Source: Anaerofilum sp. An201 (GTDB taxonomy: Bacteria > Bacillota > Clostridia > Oscillospirales > Ruminococcaceae). Taken from it: a DNA stretch of 62,546 nt. How positions within the stretch are numbered: position 1 is the stretch's first letter; every line of letters starts with the position of its first letter. Below are positions 43,266 through 50,464 of this stretch, one piece after another. A program made the translations under genes and the position numbers. The notes beneath the pieces are model-generated. The model did no database searches. It was given only the letters and a program-made list of their open reading frames with translations, and was not told the DNA's origin. The DNA is taken from assembly GCF_002160015.1 (NCBI RefSeq), contig NZ_NFJT01000019.1, forward strand, positions 1-62,546, read 5' to 3'.

Positions 43266-43775
43266 CGTTTCCGGGAAGCCCGGCTGCGGAAAACGGGCGG
43301 CAAGCCAGGCGTCCGCCTCGCGGCGGCTGTGAAAGGTGTGGATCTCCTTGTGGGCATAGCGGCCCAGCAGCTCCCGGATGTCCGGCAGCTGGGTTTTGGG
43401 GAATTCCTCGATCCACTGTTTGAATTCCGGGTCGAACTCGGTCTCCACCCAGGGCATGTCCTCCCGCTTTGTGCCGATGCGCTCCTGTGCGCCCGCCAGG
43501 CAGAGCGGCAGCGGATAGTCGAGGAAAAACACCGCGTCGCAGGCCTGCAGGCGCATCTCCAGCGTGCGCTGGTAGTTGCCGTCGATGATCCAGCGGTCGG
43601 TGGCCAGAATGGCCGACAGGGCGGCGTCGAACGCCTGCCGGGACACATTGGTGCGGTCGGGGCGATGCCACAGCATATCCAGATAGTACAGCGGCAGACC
43701 GGTGTGCGCGCGCAGCTTGCGCGCAAAGGTGCTTTTGCCCGCGCCGGGGCATCCGATGACGATCACTCTCTGCAT
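43260..43775 (-). CDS. P-loop kinase-like protein (DNA topology modulation type)
   Basis: A 171-residue protein with Walker A GCPGAGKST near residue 9, the line LPLYYLDMLWHRP, the Walker-B-like stretch RWIIDGNYQRTLEMRL and VFFLDYPL. These match the FlaR/topology modulation subgroup of adenylate-kinase-like P-loop proteins. The substrate is unknown. The ATG at 43773-43775 gives a start at the P-loop strand; the upstream extension runs through the tRNA gene and is rejected. Confidence 0.82.
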   Translation of the reverse strand: MQRVIVIGCPGAGKSTFARKLRAHTGLPLYYLDMLWHRPDRTNVSRQAFDAALSAILATDRWIIDGNYQRTLEMRLQACDAVFFLDYPLPLCLAGAQERIGTKREDMPWVETEFDPEFKQWIEEFPKTQLPDIRELLGRYAHKEIHTFHSRREADAWLAARFPQPGFPETK

Positions 43776-43798
43776 CGCCCTGTCCTCCTCTTGCACAG

Positions 43799-43833
43799 CA
43801 AAAACTCCCGAATGTGTGGAACACCCGGGAGTT
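43799..43833 (-). terminator. Terminator of tRNA-Thr
   Basis: ACTCCCG pairs with CGGGAGT around a 16-base loop, then TTTTTG on the minus strand, two bases after the CCA end of the tRNA. Confidence 0.8.
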
Positions 43834-43834
43834 C

Positions 43835-43910
43835 TGGAGCTGCTAATGCGATTCGAACGCACGACCTCATCCTTACCAAGGATGTGCTCTGCCTGCTGAG
43901 CTATAGCAGC
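43835..43910 (-). tRNA. tRNA-Thr (anticodon GGT)
   Basis: The acceptor stem GCTGCTA pairs with TAGCAGC and is followed by an encoded TCCA end. The D-arm (AGCTCAGCAGGCAGAGC), the anticodon arm with loop TTGGTAA and the T-arm with loop TTCGAAT are all present. Length is 76 bases including CCA. The GGT anticodon reads ACC and ACT threonine codons. Confidence 0.96.
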
Positions 43911-43944
43911 ATTTTTTGTTTCCCGCCGTTTGGCGACGATGTAT

Positions 43945-43973
43945 ATTATACCCGCTTTGTCTGCAAAAGTCAA
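43945..43973 (-). promoter_or_regulatory. Promoter of tRNA-Thr
   Basis: TTGACT, 17 bases, TATAAT on the minus strand, about 35 bases before the tRNA 5' end. Confidence 0.88.
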
Positions 43974-43997
43974 CAGTTTTTTTCATTTTGGAAAGAT

Positions 43998-44039
43998 AAA
44001 AAAGCAGGCCCGGCCGGCGGAACGAATGGCCGGCCGGGC
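43998..44039 (-). terminator. Terminator of the DUF134/NifX-like operon
   Basis: GCCCGGCCGGC pairs with GCCGGCCGGGC (44008-44018 and 44029-44039), with TTTTTT shortly after on the minus strand. Confidence 0.88.
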
Positions 44040-44045
44040 GCTTTG

Positions 44046-44453
44046 TCAATCTCCGCAGTGGCCGCCGCAGCTGTGGCCGCCCTCGTGATGGGCGCAATCG
44101 TGGCCTTCGCCGTGCGCGTGATGGGCGCACACGGTGTTGGGGTCGTACTGCAGGCTGCCCGCCAGCAGGGCCTCCACCGCCTGGTCGGCGCCGCCCTGTA
44201 CGCCGGGATACAGCTGGATGCCGGCCTGTGCCAGCGCGGTGCGCGCGCCGCCGCCGATACCGCCGCAGATCAGGGTGTCCACCCCGCCCTGGGCCAGCAG
44301 ACCGGCCAGTGCGCCGTGGCCGCTCTCGCCGGTGCTGACGACCTGGCTGGAGACCACCTTGCCGTTTTCCACATCGTATACCTTAAACTGTTTGGAATGG
44401 CCGAAGTGCTGGAACACCAGGCCGTTTTCATAGGTGACTGCAATGCGTTTCAT
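44046..44453 (-). CDS. NifX/NifB-type iron-molybdenum cofactor family protein
   Basis: A 135-residue protein. Residues 1-105 are the small dinitrogenase-cofactor-binding fold: MKRIAVTYENGLVFQHFGHSKQF and TLICGGIGGGARTALAQAGI. The last 30 residues are a His/Cys-rich metal-binding tail (HHAHGEGHDCAHHEGGHSC). AGGAGG lies seven bases ahead of the ATG, which overlaps the DUF134 stop. No nif genes are present, so it probably carries a metal or metal cluster for another purpose. Confidence 0.87.
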   Translation of the reverse strand: MKRIAVTYENGLVFQHFGHSKQFKVYDVENGKVVSSQVVSTGESGHGALAGLLAQGGVDTLICGGIGGGARTALAQAGIQLYPGVQGGADQAVEALLAGSLQYDPNTVCAHHAHGEGHDCAHHEGGHSCGGHCGD

Positions 44454-44803
44454 TGGGAATCCTCCTTCTTTTTGTGGCAGCAGCCGCACCGGCGGCCGCC
44501 GCAGGAATGGGCCGTGCAAAGGGTGTATTCCCCGCCCTCGATGAGGATCGAGCGCCCGTGCACCAGCGCCTGCGCCAGGATGCGCCGGGCGGCGTTGTAG
44601 TCGGCCTGCACGGTGGTGCGCGCCACGCCCATCTGTCGGGCGCATTCCTCCTGGGTGTAGCCCTCCAGGTCCATCAGACGCAGCATCTCGTACTGGTCCA
44701 CCGTCAGCACCAGCGGTTCCTGCTGGCTCGTCTGTCCCTGCGGCACAAACACCCGCACCCGGGGCATGCCGCACACACGGCGGCATTTGCGCGGACGAGG
44801 CAT
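44450..44803 (-). CDS. DUF134 family DNA-binding protein
   Basis: A 117-residue protein. The N-terminus MPRPRKCRRVCGMP is the DUF134 hallmark; a sigma-region-4-like helix-turn-helix follows (LEGYTQEECARQMGVARTTVQADYNAARR). The C-terminus is rich in Cys (CTAHSCGGRRCGCC) and may bind a metal or cluster. It overlaps the NifX-like gene by four bases. An operator-like palindrome spans its own promoter, so autoregulation in response to metal or redox state is likely. Confidence 0.88.
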   Translation of the reverse strand: MPRPRKCRRVCGMPRVRVFVPQGQTSQQEPLVLTVDQYEMLRLMDLEGYTQEECARQMGVARTTVQADYNAARRILAQALVHGRSILIEGGEYTLCTAHSCGGRRCGCCHKKKEDSQ

Positions 44804-44828
44804 GGGAATCCCTCCTTTGTTTCTGGCT

Positions 44829-44866
44829 TATGCCAATAATATACCGCTGTTTTTGGCATATGTCAA
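44829..44866 (-). promoter_or_regulatory. DUF134 promoter with overlapping palindromic operator
   Basis: TTGACA, 17 bases, TATATT (44838-44866, minus strand). TATGCCAA and TTGGCATA (44829-44836 and 44853-44860) are perfect inverted 8-mers 16 bases apart, one in the spacer and one just after the -10, a good place for a repressor dimer. Confidence 0.82.
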
Positions 44867-44908
44867 GTATCAATCCGAAACTTCCGGCACGATTTTACAC
44901 AGACAGGA

Positions 44909-44937
44909 TTGCCGGACCGGCTTTCATCCGCTACAAT
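44909..44937 (+). promoter_or_regulatory. Promoter of the HAD hydrolase gene
   Basis: TTGCCG, 17 bases, TACAAT, about 30 bases ahead of the start codon. Confidence 0.65.
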
Positions 44938-44967
44938 AGAGAGGATCAATGACAAGGAAAGGACGGA

Positions 44968-45633
44968 ATGCAAATGATCCGCGGCGTTATTTTTGATATG
45001 GACGGCCTGATGTTCGACACCGAGCGGCTGTGGGACACGGTGTGGGAACCGCTGTGCCGGGAGATGGGCTTTGCGATGCCCGAGGACTCGGAGACCTTCT
45101 TTGCCTCCGGCCGGGGGCTGGCCGGCGAGGCGCTGCACGCGCACATCCTGCGCTATTTCCCCGCAGCCGACCCGGAACAGATGGTGCGGGAGGCACAGCG
45201 GCTGGCAGGCGAGCGGTTCGCACAGGGCGTTCCCTGCAAGCCGGGACTGCGGGAACTGCTGGACACGCTGGCCCGGCACGGGCTTCCCTGCATCGTGGCC
45301 AGCTCCAGCCCGCGCGAGCTGATCCTGCAAAACCTGAACAGCACCGGCACCGCCCGCTACTTTGCGGACGTGGTGTGCGGCAGCGACGTGGCGCACAGCA
45401 AGCCTGCGCCGGATATTTTCCAGCTGGCCGCCCGGCGCATCGGGGTGAACATCCGCGAGTGCCTGGTGCTGGAGGACAGCTTCAACGGTGTGCGCGCCGG
45501 CCATGCCGCCGGGGCCGTGACGGTGATGGTGCCCGATCTGGCCCAGCCCACCGAGGAGATCCGCCGCCTGTACACCCGCTGCTGCCGCGACCTGTTCGAG
45601 GTGCGCGAACTGCTGCTGGCCGGCGAACTGTAA
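44968..45633 (+). CDS. HAD-superfamily phosphatase, phosphoglucomutase-like
   Basis: A 221-residue HAD hydrolase. Motif I IFDMDGLMFDTE carries both catalytic Asp; motif II is IVASSSP; the Lys is in SKPAPDIF, and motif III is LEDSFNGVRAGHAAG. The helical cap (about 20-85) is that of beta-phosphoglucomutase and similar sugar-phosphate phosphatases. A second ATG two codons later is an alternative start. The substrate is unknown. Confidence 0.87.
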   Translation: MQMIRGVIFDMDGLMFDTERLWDTVWEPLCREMGFAMPEDSETFFASGRGLAGEALHAHILRYFPAADPEQMVREAQRLAGERFAQGVPCKPGLRELLDTLARHGLPCIVASSSPRELILQNLNSTGTARYFADVVCGSDVAHSKPAPDIFQLAARRIGVNIRECLVLEDSFNGVRAGHAAGAVTVMVPDLAQPTEEIRRLYTRCCRDLFEVRELLLAGEL

Positions 45634-45674
45634 GCCCCCCTGCGGCGGCGCGCAAAGCCCCGCTCTCCCACGCA

Positions 45675-45707
45675 AAACGGCCCGAGGGAATTTCCCCCGG
45701 GCCGTTT
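45675..45707. terminator. Shared terminator of convergent genes
   Basis: AAACGGCCCG pairs with CGGGCCGTTT around a 13-base loop, between the HAD gene and the HD-domain gene. Confidence 0.82.
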
Positions 45708-45732
45708 GTCTGCCTGCACAAAGGCGCAGCGC

Positions 45733-46392
45733 TCACATGATGGTCTGGTCGTTGATGACCACGCCGAACGAAAGGCCAAAGAAGTTCGCCGCGCGGCGGC
45801 ACAGCAGCATCCGCTCCATGAAGATCTCGAAGTATTCCAGGATCGGGCAGATACCGGTGTCCAGCACCAGGCGCAGGGTGAAGGTCTTTTTCTCCCGGTC
45901 CAGCTCGGTGTGGGCCTCCTCCACCGCATAGTTCACGCGGTCGTGGATGTCGGCGCCGATGTCGGCGCTGCTGCGCACACGGGTGCGGCGCACGTCGGTC
46001 TTGTCGGCCAGGATGAGCGCCGCCGCCACCTCGTTCACCGGGAAGGCAGTGCCCTCGTCGTGGTTGCCGATCGCCGTGACCACCGTGGCCACCTCCGCCG
46101 GCTCCATCCCCATCTTGTCCAGAATGCGGAAGGCCATCACGGCGCCGCTCTGGGCGTGGTCGATGCGGTTGATGACGTTGCCGATGTCGTGCATATACCC
46201 CGCGATGGCGGCCAGCTCGCAGGTGCGTGCGGGATACTCCAGCTGGCGCAGCAGACCGGCCGCCGTGTGGGCGCAGCGGGTGACGTGCGCAAAGGAATGC
46301 TCGGTGTAGCCCAGCGCCTCCAGCGAGGCGTCGGCCTGGCGGATGTAGGTGTTGATCTCGTCGCTGTGGCGGATGTCGTCGTATTTGATCAT
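45733..46392 (-). CDS. HD-domain metal-dependent phosphohydrolase
   Basis: A 219-residue protein. The metal ligands are visible as HSFAHVTRCAHTA, GYMHDIGNVINRIDHA and AIGNHDEGTAFP, the pattern of an HD domain with a second half seen in nucleotide phosphohydrolases. The last 60 residues are family-specific (DREKKTFTLRLVLDT). AAAAGGAGG precedes the ATG at 46390-46392. Substrate unknown. Confidence 0.87.
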   Translation of the reverse strand: MIKYDDIRHSDEINTYIRQADASLEALGYTEHSFAHVTRCAHTAAGLLRQLEYPARTCELAAIAGYMHDIGNVINRIDHAQSGAVMAFRILDKMGMEPAEVATVVTAIGNHDEGTAFPVNEVAAALILADKTDVRRTRVRSSADIGADIHDRVNYAVEEAHTELDREKKTFTLRLVLDTGICPILEYFEIFMERMLLCRRAANFFGLSFGVVINDQTIM

Positions 46393-46464
46393 CGCGGTCC
46401 CTCCTTTTCTCTGGCTGCAAGGCCCTGCAAAAAGCGCCCGGGACAACACCGCGGGCGCAGAATC

Positions 46465-47724
46465 TCACTTGGCAAAGAACGGGCTGAAATCAAAGGTGGC
46501 AAAGTAATCCTCCGGCGTTTCGGCGCGGCGGATCAGCTGGTGGGTGCCGTCCTCTTTCAGCAGCACCTCGGCGCTGCGCAGCTTGCCGTTGTAGTTGTAG
46601 CCCATCGAAAAGCCGTGGGCGCCGGTGTCGTGGATGGCCACGATGTCCCCGATCTCGATGGCGGGCAGCATGCGGTCGATCGCAAACTTGTCGTTGTTCT
46701 CGCACAGGCCGCCGGTGACGTCGTAGCGATGGTCGCAGGGGGCGTCCTCCTTGCCCAGCACCGTGATGTGGTGATAGGCGCCGTACATCGCCGGACGCAT
46801 CAGGTTGGCGGCGCAGGCGTCCAGCCCCACATACTCTTTGTAGATATGCTTCTGGTGCAGCACGGTGGCGATCAGGTGGCCGTAGGGGGCCAGCATGAAC
46901 CGGCCCAGCTCGGTGTAGATGGCCACATCGCCCAGCCCGGCCGGAACCATCACCTCTTCAAACGCCTGGCGGACCCCCTCGCCCACCGCCATGATGTCGG
47001 TGGCCTGCTGGTCGGGACGGTAGGGCACGCCCACGCCGCCGGACAGGTTCACAAACGCCACCTCGGCGCCGGTCTCCCGGTGCAGCTCCACCGCCAGCTC
47101 GAACAGGATCCGCGCCAGCTTGGGATAGTACTCGTTGGCCACCGTGTTGCTGGCCAGGAACGCATGGATGCCAAACCGCTTGGCGCCCTTCTGCATCAGG
47201 ATGCGCCAGGCGTCCTTCATCTGCTGCTTGGTCATGCCGTATTTGGCCTCGCCCGGGGTGTCCATGATGGCGTTGTTCAGCGCGAACTCGCCGCCCGGAT
47301 TGTAGCGGCAGCAGATGGTCTCGGGAATCCCCGCCACCCGCTCGAGAAACTCCACATGGGTGAAGTCGTCCAGATTGATGATCGCGCCCATGTCGTAGGC
47401 CTTCTTCATATCCTCGGCCGGGGTGACGTTGGACGAGAACATGATGTCGTGCCCGGTGATGCCGCAGGCTTCGCACAGCATCAGCTCGGTGTAGCTGGAA
47501 CAATCCATCCCGCAGCCCTCCTGCTGCAGGATCTGCATCAGGTAGGGGTTGGGGGTGGCCTTTACGGCAAAGTATTCCCGGAAGCCCTTGTTCCATGCAA
47601 AGGCCTTCTGCAGCCGGCGGGCATTTTCCCGGATGCCTTTTTCGTCGTAGATATGGAACGGGGTGGGCACATCCTCGATGATGCGCTGGGCCTGTTCCAG
47701 CGTGATAAACGGTCTCTTTTCCAT
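46465..47724 (-). CDS. lysA: Diaminopimelate decarboxylase family enzyme
   Basis: A 419-residue PLP enzyme of the alanine-racemase-like barrel type. The PLP lysine is in EYFAVKATPNP near residue 55; NLSGGVGVPYRPDQ, TELGRFM and the Cys-containing GGLCENNDKFA follow. It should remove CO2 from meso-diaminopimelate to give lysine. The sequence differs somewhat from standard LysA, so another substrate in the same family is possible. The start is set by GGAGGG before the ATG. Confidence 0.85.
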   Translation of the reverse strand: MEKRPFITLEQAQRIIEDVPTPFHIYDEKGIRENARRLQKAFAWNKGFREYFAVKATPNPYLMQILQQEGCGMDCSSYTELMLCEACGITGHDIMFSSNVTPAEDMKKAYDMGAIINLDDFTHVEFLERVAGIPETICCRYNPGGEFALNNAIMDTPGEAKYGMTKQQMKDAWRILMQKGAKRFGIHAFLASNTVANEYYPKLARILFELAVELHRETGAEVAFVNLSGGVGVPYRPDQQATDIMAVGEGVRQAFEEVMVPAGLGDVAIYTELGRFMLAPYGHLIATVLHQKHIYKEYVGLDACAANLMRPAMYGAYHHITVLGKEDAPCDHRYDVTGGLCENNDKFAIDRMLPAIEIGDIVAIHDTGAHGFSMGYNYNGKLRSAEVLLKEDGTHQLIRRAETPEDYFATFDFSPFFAK

Positions 47725-47769
47725 CTCGCTTTCCCTCCTTGCCGCGCGAACCGGCGCGGTATACACTCT

Positions 47770-47799
47770 ATTATAGCGAATGTGCCCGGTATCACGCAA
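47770..47799 (-). promoter_or_regulatory. Promoter of lysA
   Basis: TTGCGT, 18 bases, TATAAT on the minus strand, about 45 bases before the start codon. Confidence 0.6.
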
Positions 47800-47813
47800 C
47801 CGTTTTGGGAGAT

Positions 47814-47842
47814 TTTACACCGCAAAGCGGATGTGGTATGAT
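47814..47842 (+). promoter_or_regulatory. Promoter of the second GNAT gene
   Basis: TTTACA, 17 bases, TATGAT with an added TGG (extended -10), about 30 bases before the ATG. Divergent from the lysA promoter. Confidence 0.72.
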
Positions 47843-47873
47843 ACAAGCATCCAGATACCGAGGAGGACTCACC

Positions 47874-48422
47874 ATGCAGCTGAACATCCGGCCCGCACGT
47901 CCGGCCGAACTGGAGGACGTGGCGCGGCTGTACGACGAACTGAACGACCACCTGGCCGCCGGCACCAATTTCCCCGGCTGGCAGAAGGGCGTATACCCCA
48001 CCCTCGACACCGCCCGCGCCGGGCTGGCCGAGGGAGCGCTGTACCTGGCCTTCTGCGGGGACGAGCTGGCCGGCGCCGCTGTGCTGAACCAGACCCAGCC
48101 CTCCGCCTACCGCACCGCCTGCTGGCATATCCCGGCCAGCCGCCGCGAGGTGCTGGCGGTGCACACGCTGGCCGTGCATCCCCGCTGGATGGGGCGCGGC
48201 GTGGCCCGCGAGCTGCTGGAATACGCCGAACGGCTGGCCGCCCGCAAGGGGGCAAAGGCGATCCGGCTGGACACCTTCCAGAACAATCTGCCGGCCATCG
48301 CTCTGTATCGCTCCTGCGGGTTTGCGCTGGCGGGAAAGGTGGACCTGGGATATGCCGACAGCGGGCGGCCGTGGTTTTTCTGCTTTGAAAAGGCGGTGCA
48401 GGCGGACGGGGCGAACGAATAG
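47874..48422 (+). CDS. GNAT family N-acetyltransferase
   Basis: A 182-residue acetyltransferase. The acetyl-CoA loop is in LAVHPRWMGRGVARELLEYA near residue 105, and RLDTFQNNLPAIALYRSCGFA closes the fold. AGGAGG lies seven bases ahead of the ATG. It is divergent from lysA. Substrate unknown. Confidence 0.9.
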   Translation: MQLNIRPARPAELEDVARLYDELNDHLAAGTNFPGWQKGVYPTLDTARAGLAEGALYLAFCGDELAGAAVLNQTQPSAYRTACWHIPASRREVLAVHTLAVHPRWMGRGVARELLEYAERLAARKGAKAIRLDTFQNNLPAIALYRSCGFALAGKVDLGYADSGRPWFFCFEKAVQADGANE

Positions 48423-48542
48423 CCGACCGTTTTCGGGGCATGCTGGAACAGAAGGGAGCTGTTCTTTCCCTTCAAACCGGCAGGCCGCCGCCGCAAGAGC
48501 GGCCGCCGGCGCGGACCGCCGCGCCGCCATACGGAGGAAACT

Positions 48543-48737
48543 ATGGAACTGTTTCCCATCTGGATGTCGGGCAACGGGACGATCGGCGGAATCGTGCTGC
48601 CGTCCGCCTCGCACGATACAGGCGACCATGCCCTGCTGGCACGCTTGCCCGAGGAAGAACAGATCGCATTGCTGGACGGATGCACCGACAGCGAGGAGCT
48701 GCACCGACGGCTGGAAGGCCTGCGGCTGCGGCAATGA
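48543..48737 (+). CDS. Small uncharacterised protein, 64 residues
   Basis: It begins MELFPIWMSGNGTIGG and has GGAGG five bases before its ATG, followed by its own terminator, so it is probably a real gene. The last 30 residues are acidic and helical (LARLPEEEQIALLDGCTDSE). I recognise no family. The neighbouring GNAT gene ends 120 bases upstream. Confidence 0.6.
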   Translation: MELFPIWMSGNGTIGGIVLPSASHDTGDHALLARLPEEEQIALLDGCTDSEELHRRLEGLRLRQ

Positions 48738-48742
48738 CAGAC

Positions 48743-48778
48743 AAACAGCCGGAAAGCCTTTGCGTTTTCCGGCTGTTT
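48743..48778. terminator. Terminator of the 64-residue protein gene
   Basis: AAACAGCCGGAAA and TTTCCGGCTGTTT form a 13-bp stem. Confidence 0.88.
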
Positions 48779-48841
48779 GCCTGTTTGTTCATAGGCCTTC
48801 CGATTGCGCGGGCAGAACCGCGTTCGCCCGGAAGATCGTGC

Positions 48842-48919
48842 GGACCGGAAGATTTCCCCTCATCCGTCGCCTGCGGCGACAGCTTCCCCCCAGGGGGAAG
48901 CCTTTGGTGGGAACCGCCC
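48842..48919 (+). repeat. Interspersed palindromic repeat, copy D
   Basis: Core as in copies B, C and E: TTCCCCTCATCCG, TCGCC/GGCGA hairpin, CAGCTTCCCCCC and GGGGGAAGCCTTTGG. The left and right tails are shorter than in copy B. Confidence 0.85.
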
Positions 48920-48946
48920 CATCGAACACCTCCCATTTTGCCACAC

Positions 48947-48980
48947 AAAAAAACAGGGGCGGCTTTGCAAAAGCCGCCCC
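48947..48980 (-). terminator. Terminator of the alcohol dehydrogenase gene
   Basis: GGGGCGGCTTT pairs with AAAGCCGCCCC; TGTTTTTTT follows on the minus strand. Between it and the stop codon (48981-49059) lie two more small hairpins, one AT-rich and one around AAAGGCGGAGCCTTT, of unknown role. Confidence 0.85.
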
Positions 48981-49059
48981 AGAGAAAGTTTTACTCGATT
49001 TTTTTCAAAAAATCGCGGATTCCAAAGGCGGAGCCTTTGGGCCTGCCGCAGGCACAGCC

Positions 49060-50208
49060 TTACAGCAGCTTCTCGTACAGCGCGCGGATCTCGGCTACGC
49101 TGGTGTCGCGGGGATTGCCCGGACGGCAGGCGTCGGCATAGGCGCTCTCGGACAGGAAATCCAGGTCCTCGGCCTTCACGATCGCCTTCAGGTCGGCGGG
49201 GATGCCCACGTCGGCGGACAGCTTCTTCACGGCGTCGCAGGCAGCCTTGCGGGCGGTCTCGAGGTCCATCTCGTCCACACCCTCAACGCCCATCGCCTTG
49301 GCGATGTCGCGGTACTTCTCGCCGGTGCAGGGAGCGTTGTACTCCATCACGGTGGGCAGCAGGATGGCGTTCGCCACGCCGTGCGGGGTGTCGTAGACAG
49401 CGCCCAGGCTGTGGGCCATGCTGTGCACAATGCCCAGACCTACGTTGGAGAAGCCCATGCCGGCCACATACTGGGCCAGCGCCATGCCCTCACGGCCTTC
49501 CGGAGTGCCCTCCACCGCGCCGCGCAGGTGCTTCGCAATCAGCTCGATGGCCTTCAGGTGGAACATGTCGGTCATCTCCCAGGCGCCCTTGGTGATGTAA
49601 CCCTCGATGGCGTGAGTCAGAGCGTCCATACCGGTGGCAGCGGTCAGGCCCTTGGGCATGCTGCTCATCATGTCGGGGTCCACCACGGCGATCTCGGGGA
49701 TGTCGTTGGTGTCCACGCAGACAAATTTGCGCTTCTTCTCCACGTCGGTGATGACGTAGTTGATGGTCACCTCGGCGGCGGTGCCGGCGGTGGTGGGAAC
49801 GGCGATGGTGAACACGGCGTGCTTCTTGGTGGGGGCAACGCCCTCCAGGCTGCGCACGTCGGCAAACTCGGGGTTGTTGATGATGATGCCGATGGCCTTG
49901 GCGGTATCCATCGAAGAACCGCCGCCGATGGTCACGATGCAGTCGGCGCCGCTCTCCTGGAAGGCGGCCACGCCGGTCTGGACGTTCTCAATGGTGGGGT
50001 TGGGCTTGATCTCGCTGTACAGCGTGTATGGGAAGCCGGCCTTCTCCAGCAGGTCGGTGACCTTGGCGGTCACGCCGAATTTGACCAGGTCGGGGTCGGA
50101 GCAGACGAATGCCTTTTTATAGCCGCGGGCGGTCAGCTCGGGAACGATGTTCTCGATCGCGCCCTTGCCGTGGTAGGAGATGGTGTTCAGTACGATGCGG
50201 TTTGCCAT
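49060..50208 (-). CDS. Iron-containing alcohol dehydrogenase, lactaldehyde-reductase-like
   Basis: A 382-residue group III alcohol dehydrogenase. The NAD(P)-binding motif is GGGSSMDTAKAIG near residue 97; iron ligands lie in DALTHAIEGY and HSMAHSLGAVYDTPHG. It is most like FucO (lactaldehyde to 1,2-propanediol) and butanol/ethanol dehydrogenases. It could dispose of reducing power during fermentation. Exact substrate unproven. Confidence 0.9.
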   Translation of the reverse strand: MANRIVLNTISYHGKGAIENIVPELTARGYKKAFVCSDPDLVKFGVTAKVTDLLEKAGFPYTLYSEIKPNPTIENVQTGVAAFQESGADCIVTIGGGSSMDTAKAIGIIINNPEFADVRSLEGVAPTKKHAVFTIAVPTTAGTAAEVTINYVITDVEKKRKFVCVDTNDIPEIAVVDPDMMSSMPKGLTAATGMDALTHAIEGYITKGAWEMTDMFHLKAIELIAKHLRGAVEGTPEGREGMALAQYVAGMGFSNVGLGIVHSMAHSLGAVYDTPHGVANAILLPTVMEYNAPCTGEKYRDIAKAMGVEGVDEMDLETARKAACDAVKKLSADVGIPADLKAIVKAEDLDFLSESAYADACRPGNPRDTSVAEIRALYEKLL

Positions 50209-50266
50209 GATAAAAACAACTCCTTTTTATGCAGGCGGCACAAAAGCCGCTCTTTTCTCTTTCATC

Positions 50267-50295
50267 ATTATAGTGCCGGAACCCACAGAACACAA
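50267..50295 (-). promoter_or_regulatory. Promoter of the alcohol dehydrogenase gene
   Basis: TTGTGT, 17 bases, TATAAT on the minus strand, about 60 bases before the start codon. The region upstream (50296-50345) is very AT-rich; no clear Rex site is present. Confidence 0.7.
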
Positions 50296-50378
50296 TGCAA
50301 TTTTCTGAGTTTTTTGTGTCATTTTTGTATAAATTTTTTTGTCTATTCTGCCCATGCCAGCGCCGCCTGTATTTTGCG

Positions 50379-50407
50379 TTGTCATTTGGGGCAGGATTCG
50401 ATATAAT
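50379..50407 (+). promoter_or_regulatory. Promoter of the asparaginase gene
   Basis: TTGTCA, 17 bases, TATAAT, about 58 bases before the start codon. Confidence 0.78.
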
Positions 50408-50464
50408 GAGAGTATTGTGCGCATTTTCCGACAATGGCAATGCGACGGAAAGGGACGTTGCTGT

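Noticed and set aside
44046-44453. Part of a nitrogenase cluster
   Set aside because: No nifH, nifD, nifK or nifB is present; the NifX-like fold alone is common in bacteria that do not fix nitrogen.
45706-47841. A 711-codon open frame on the plus strand
   Set aside because: It is antisense to the HD-domain gene and lysA, both with clear catalytic motifs on the minus strand.
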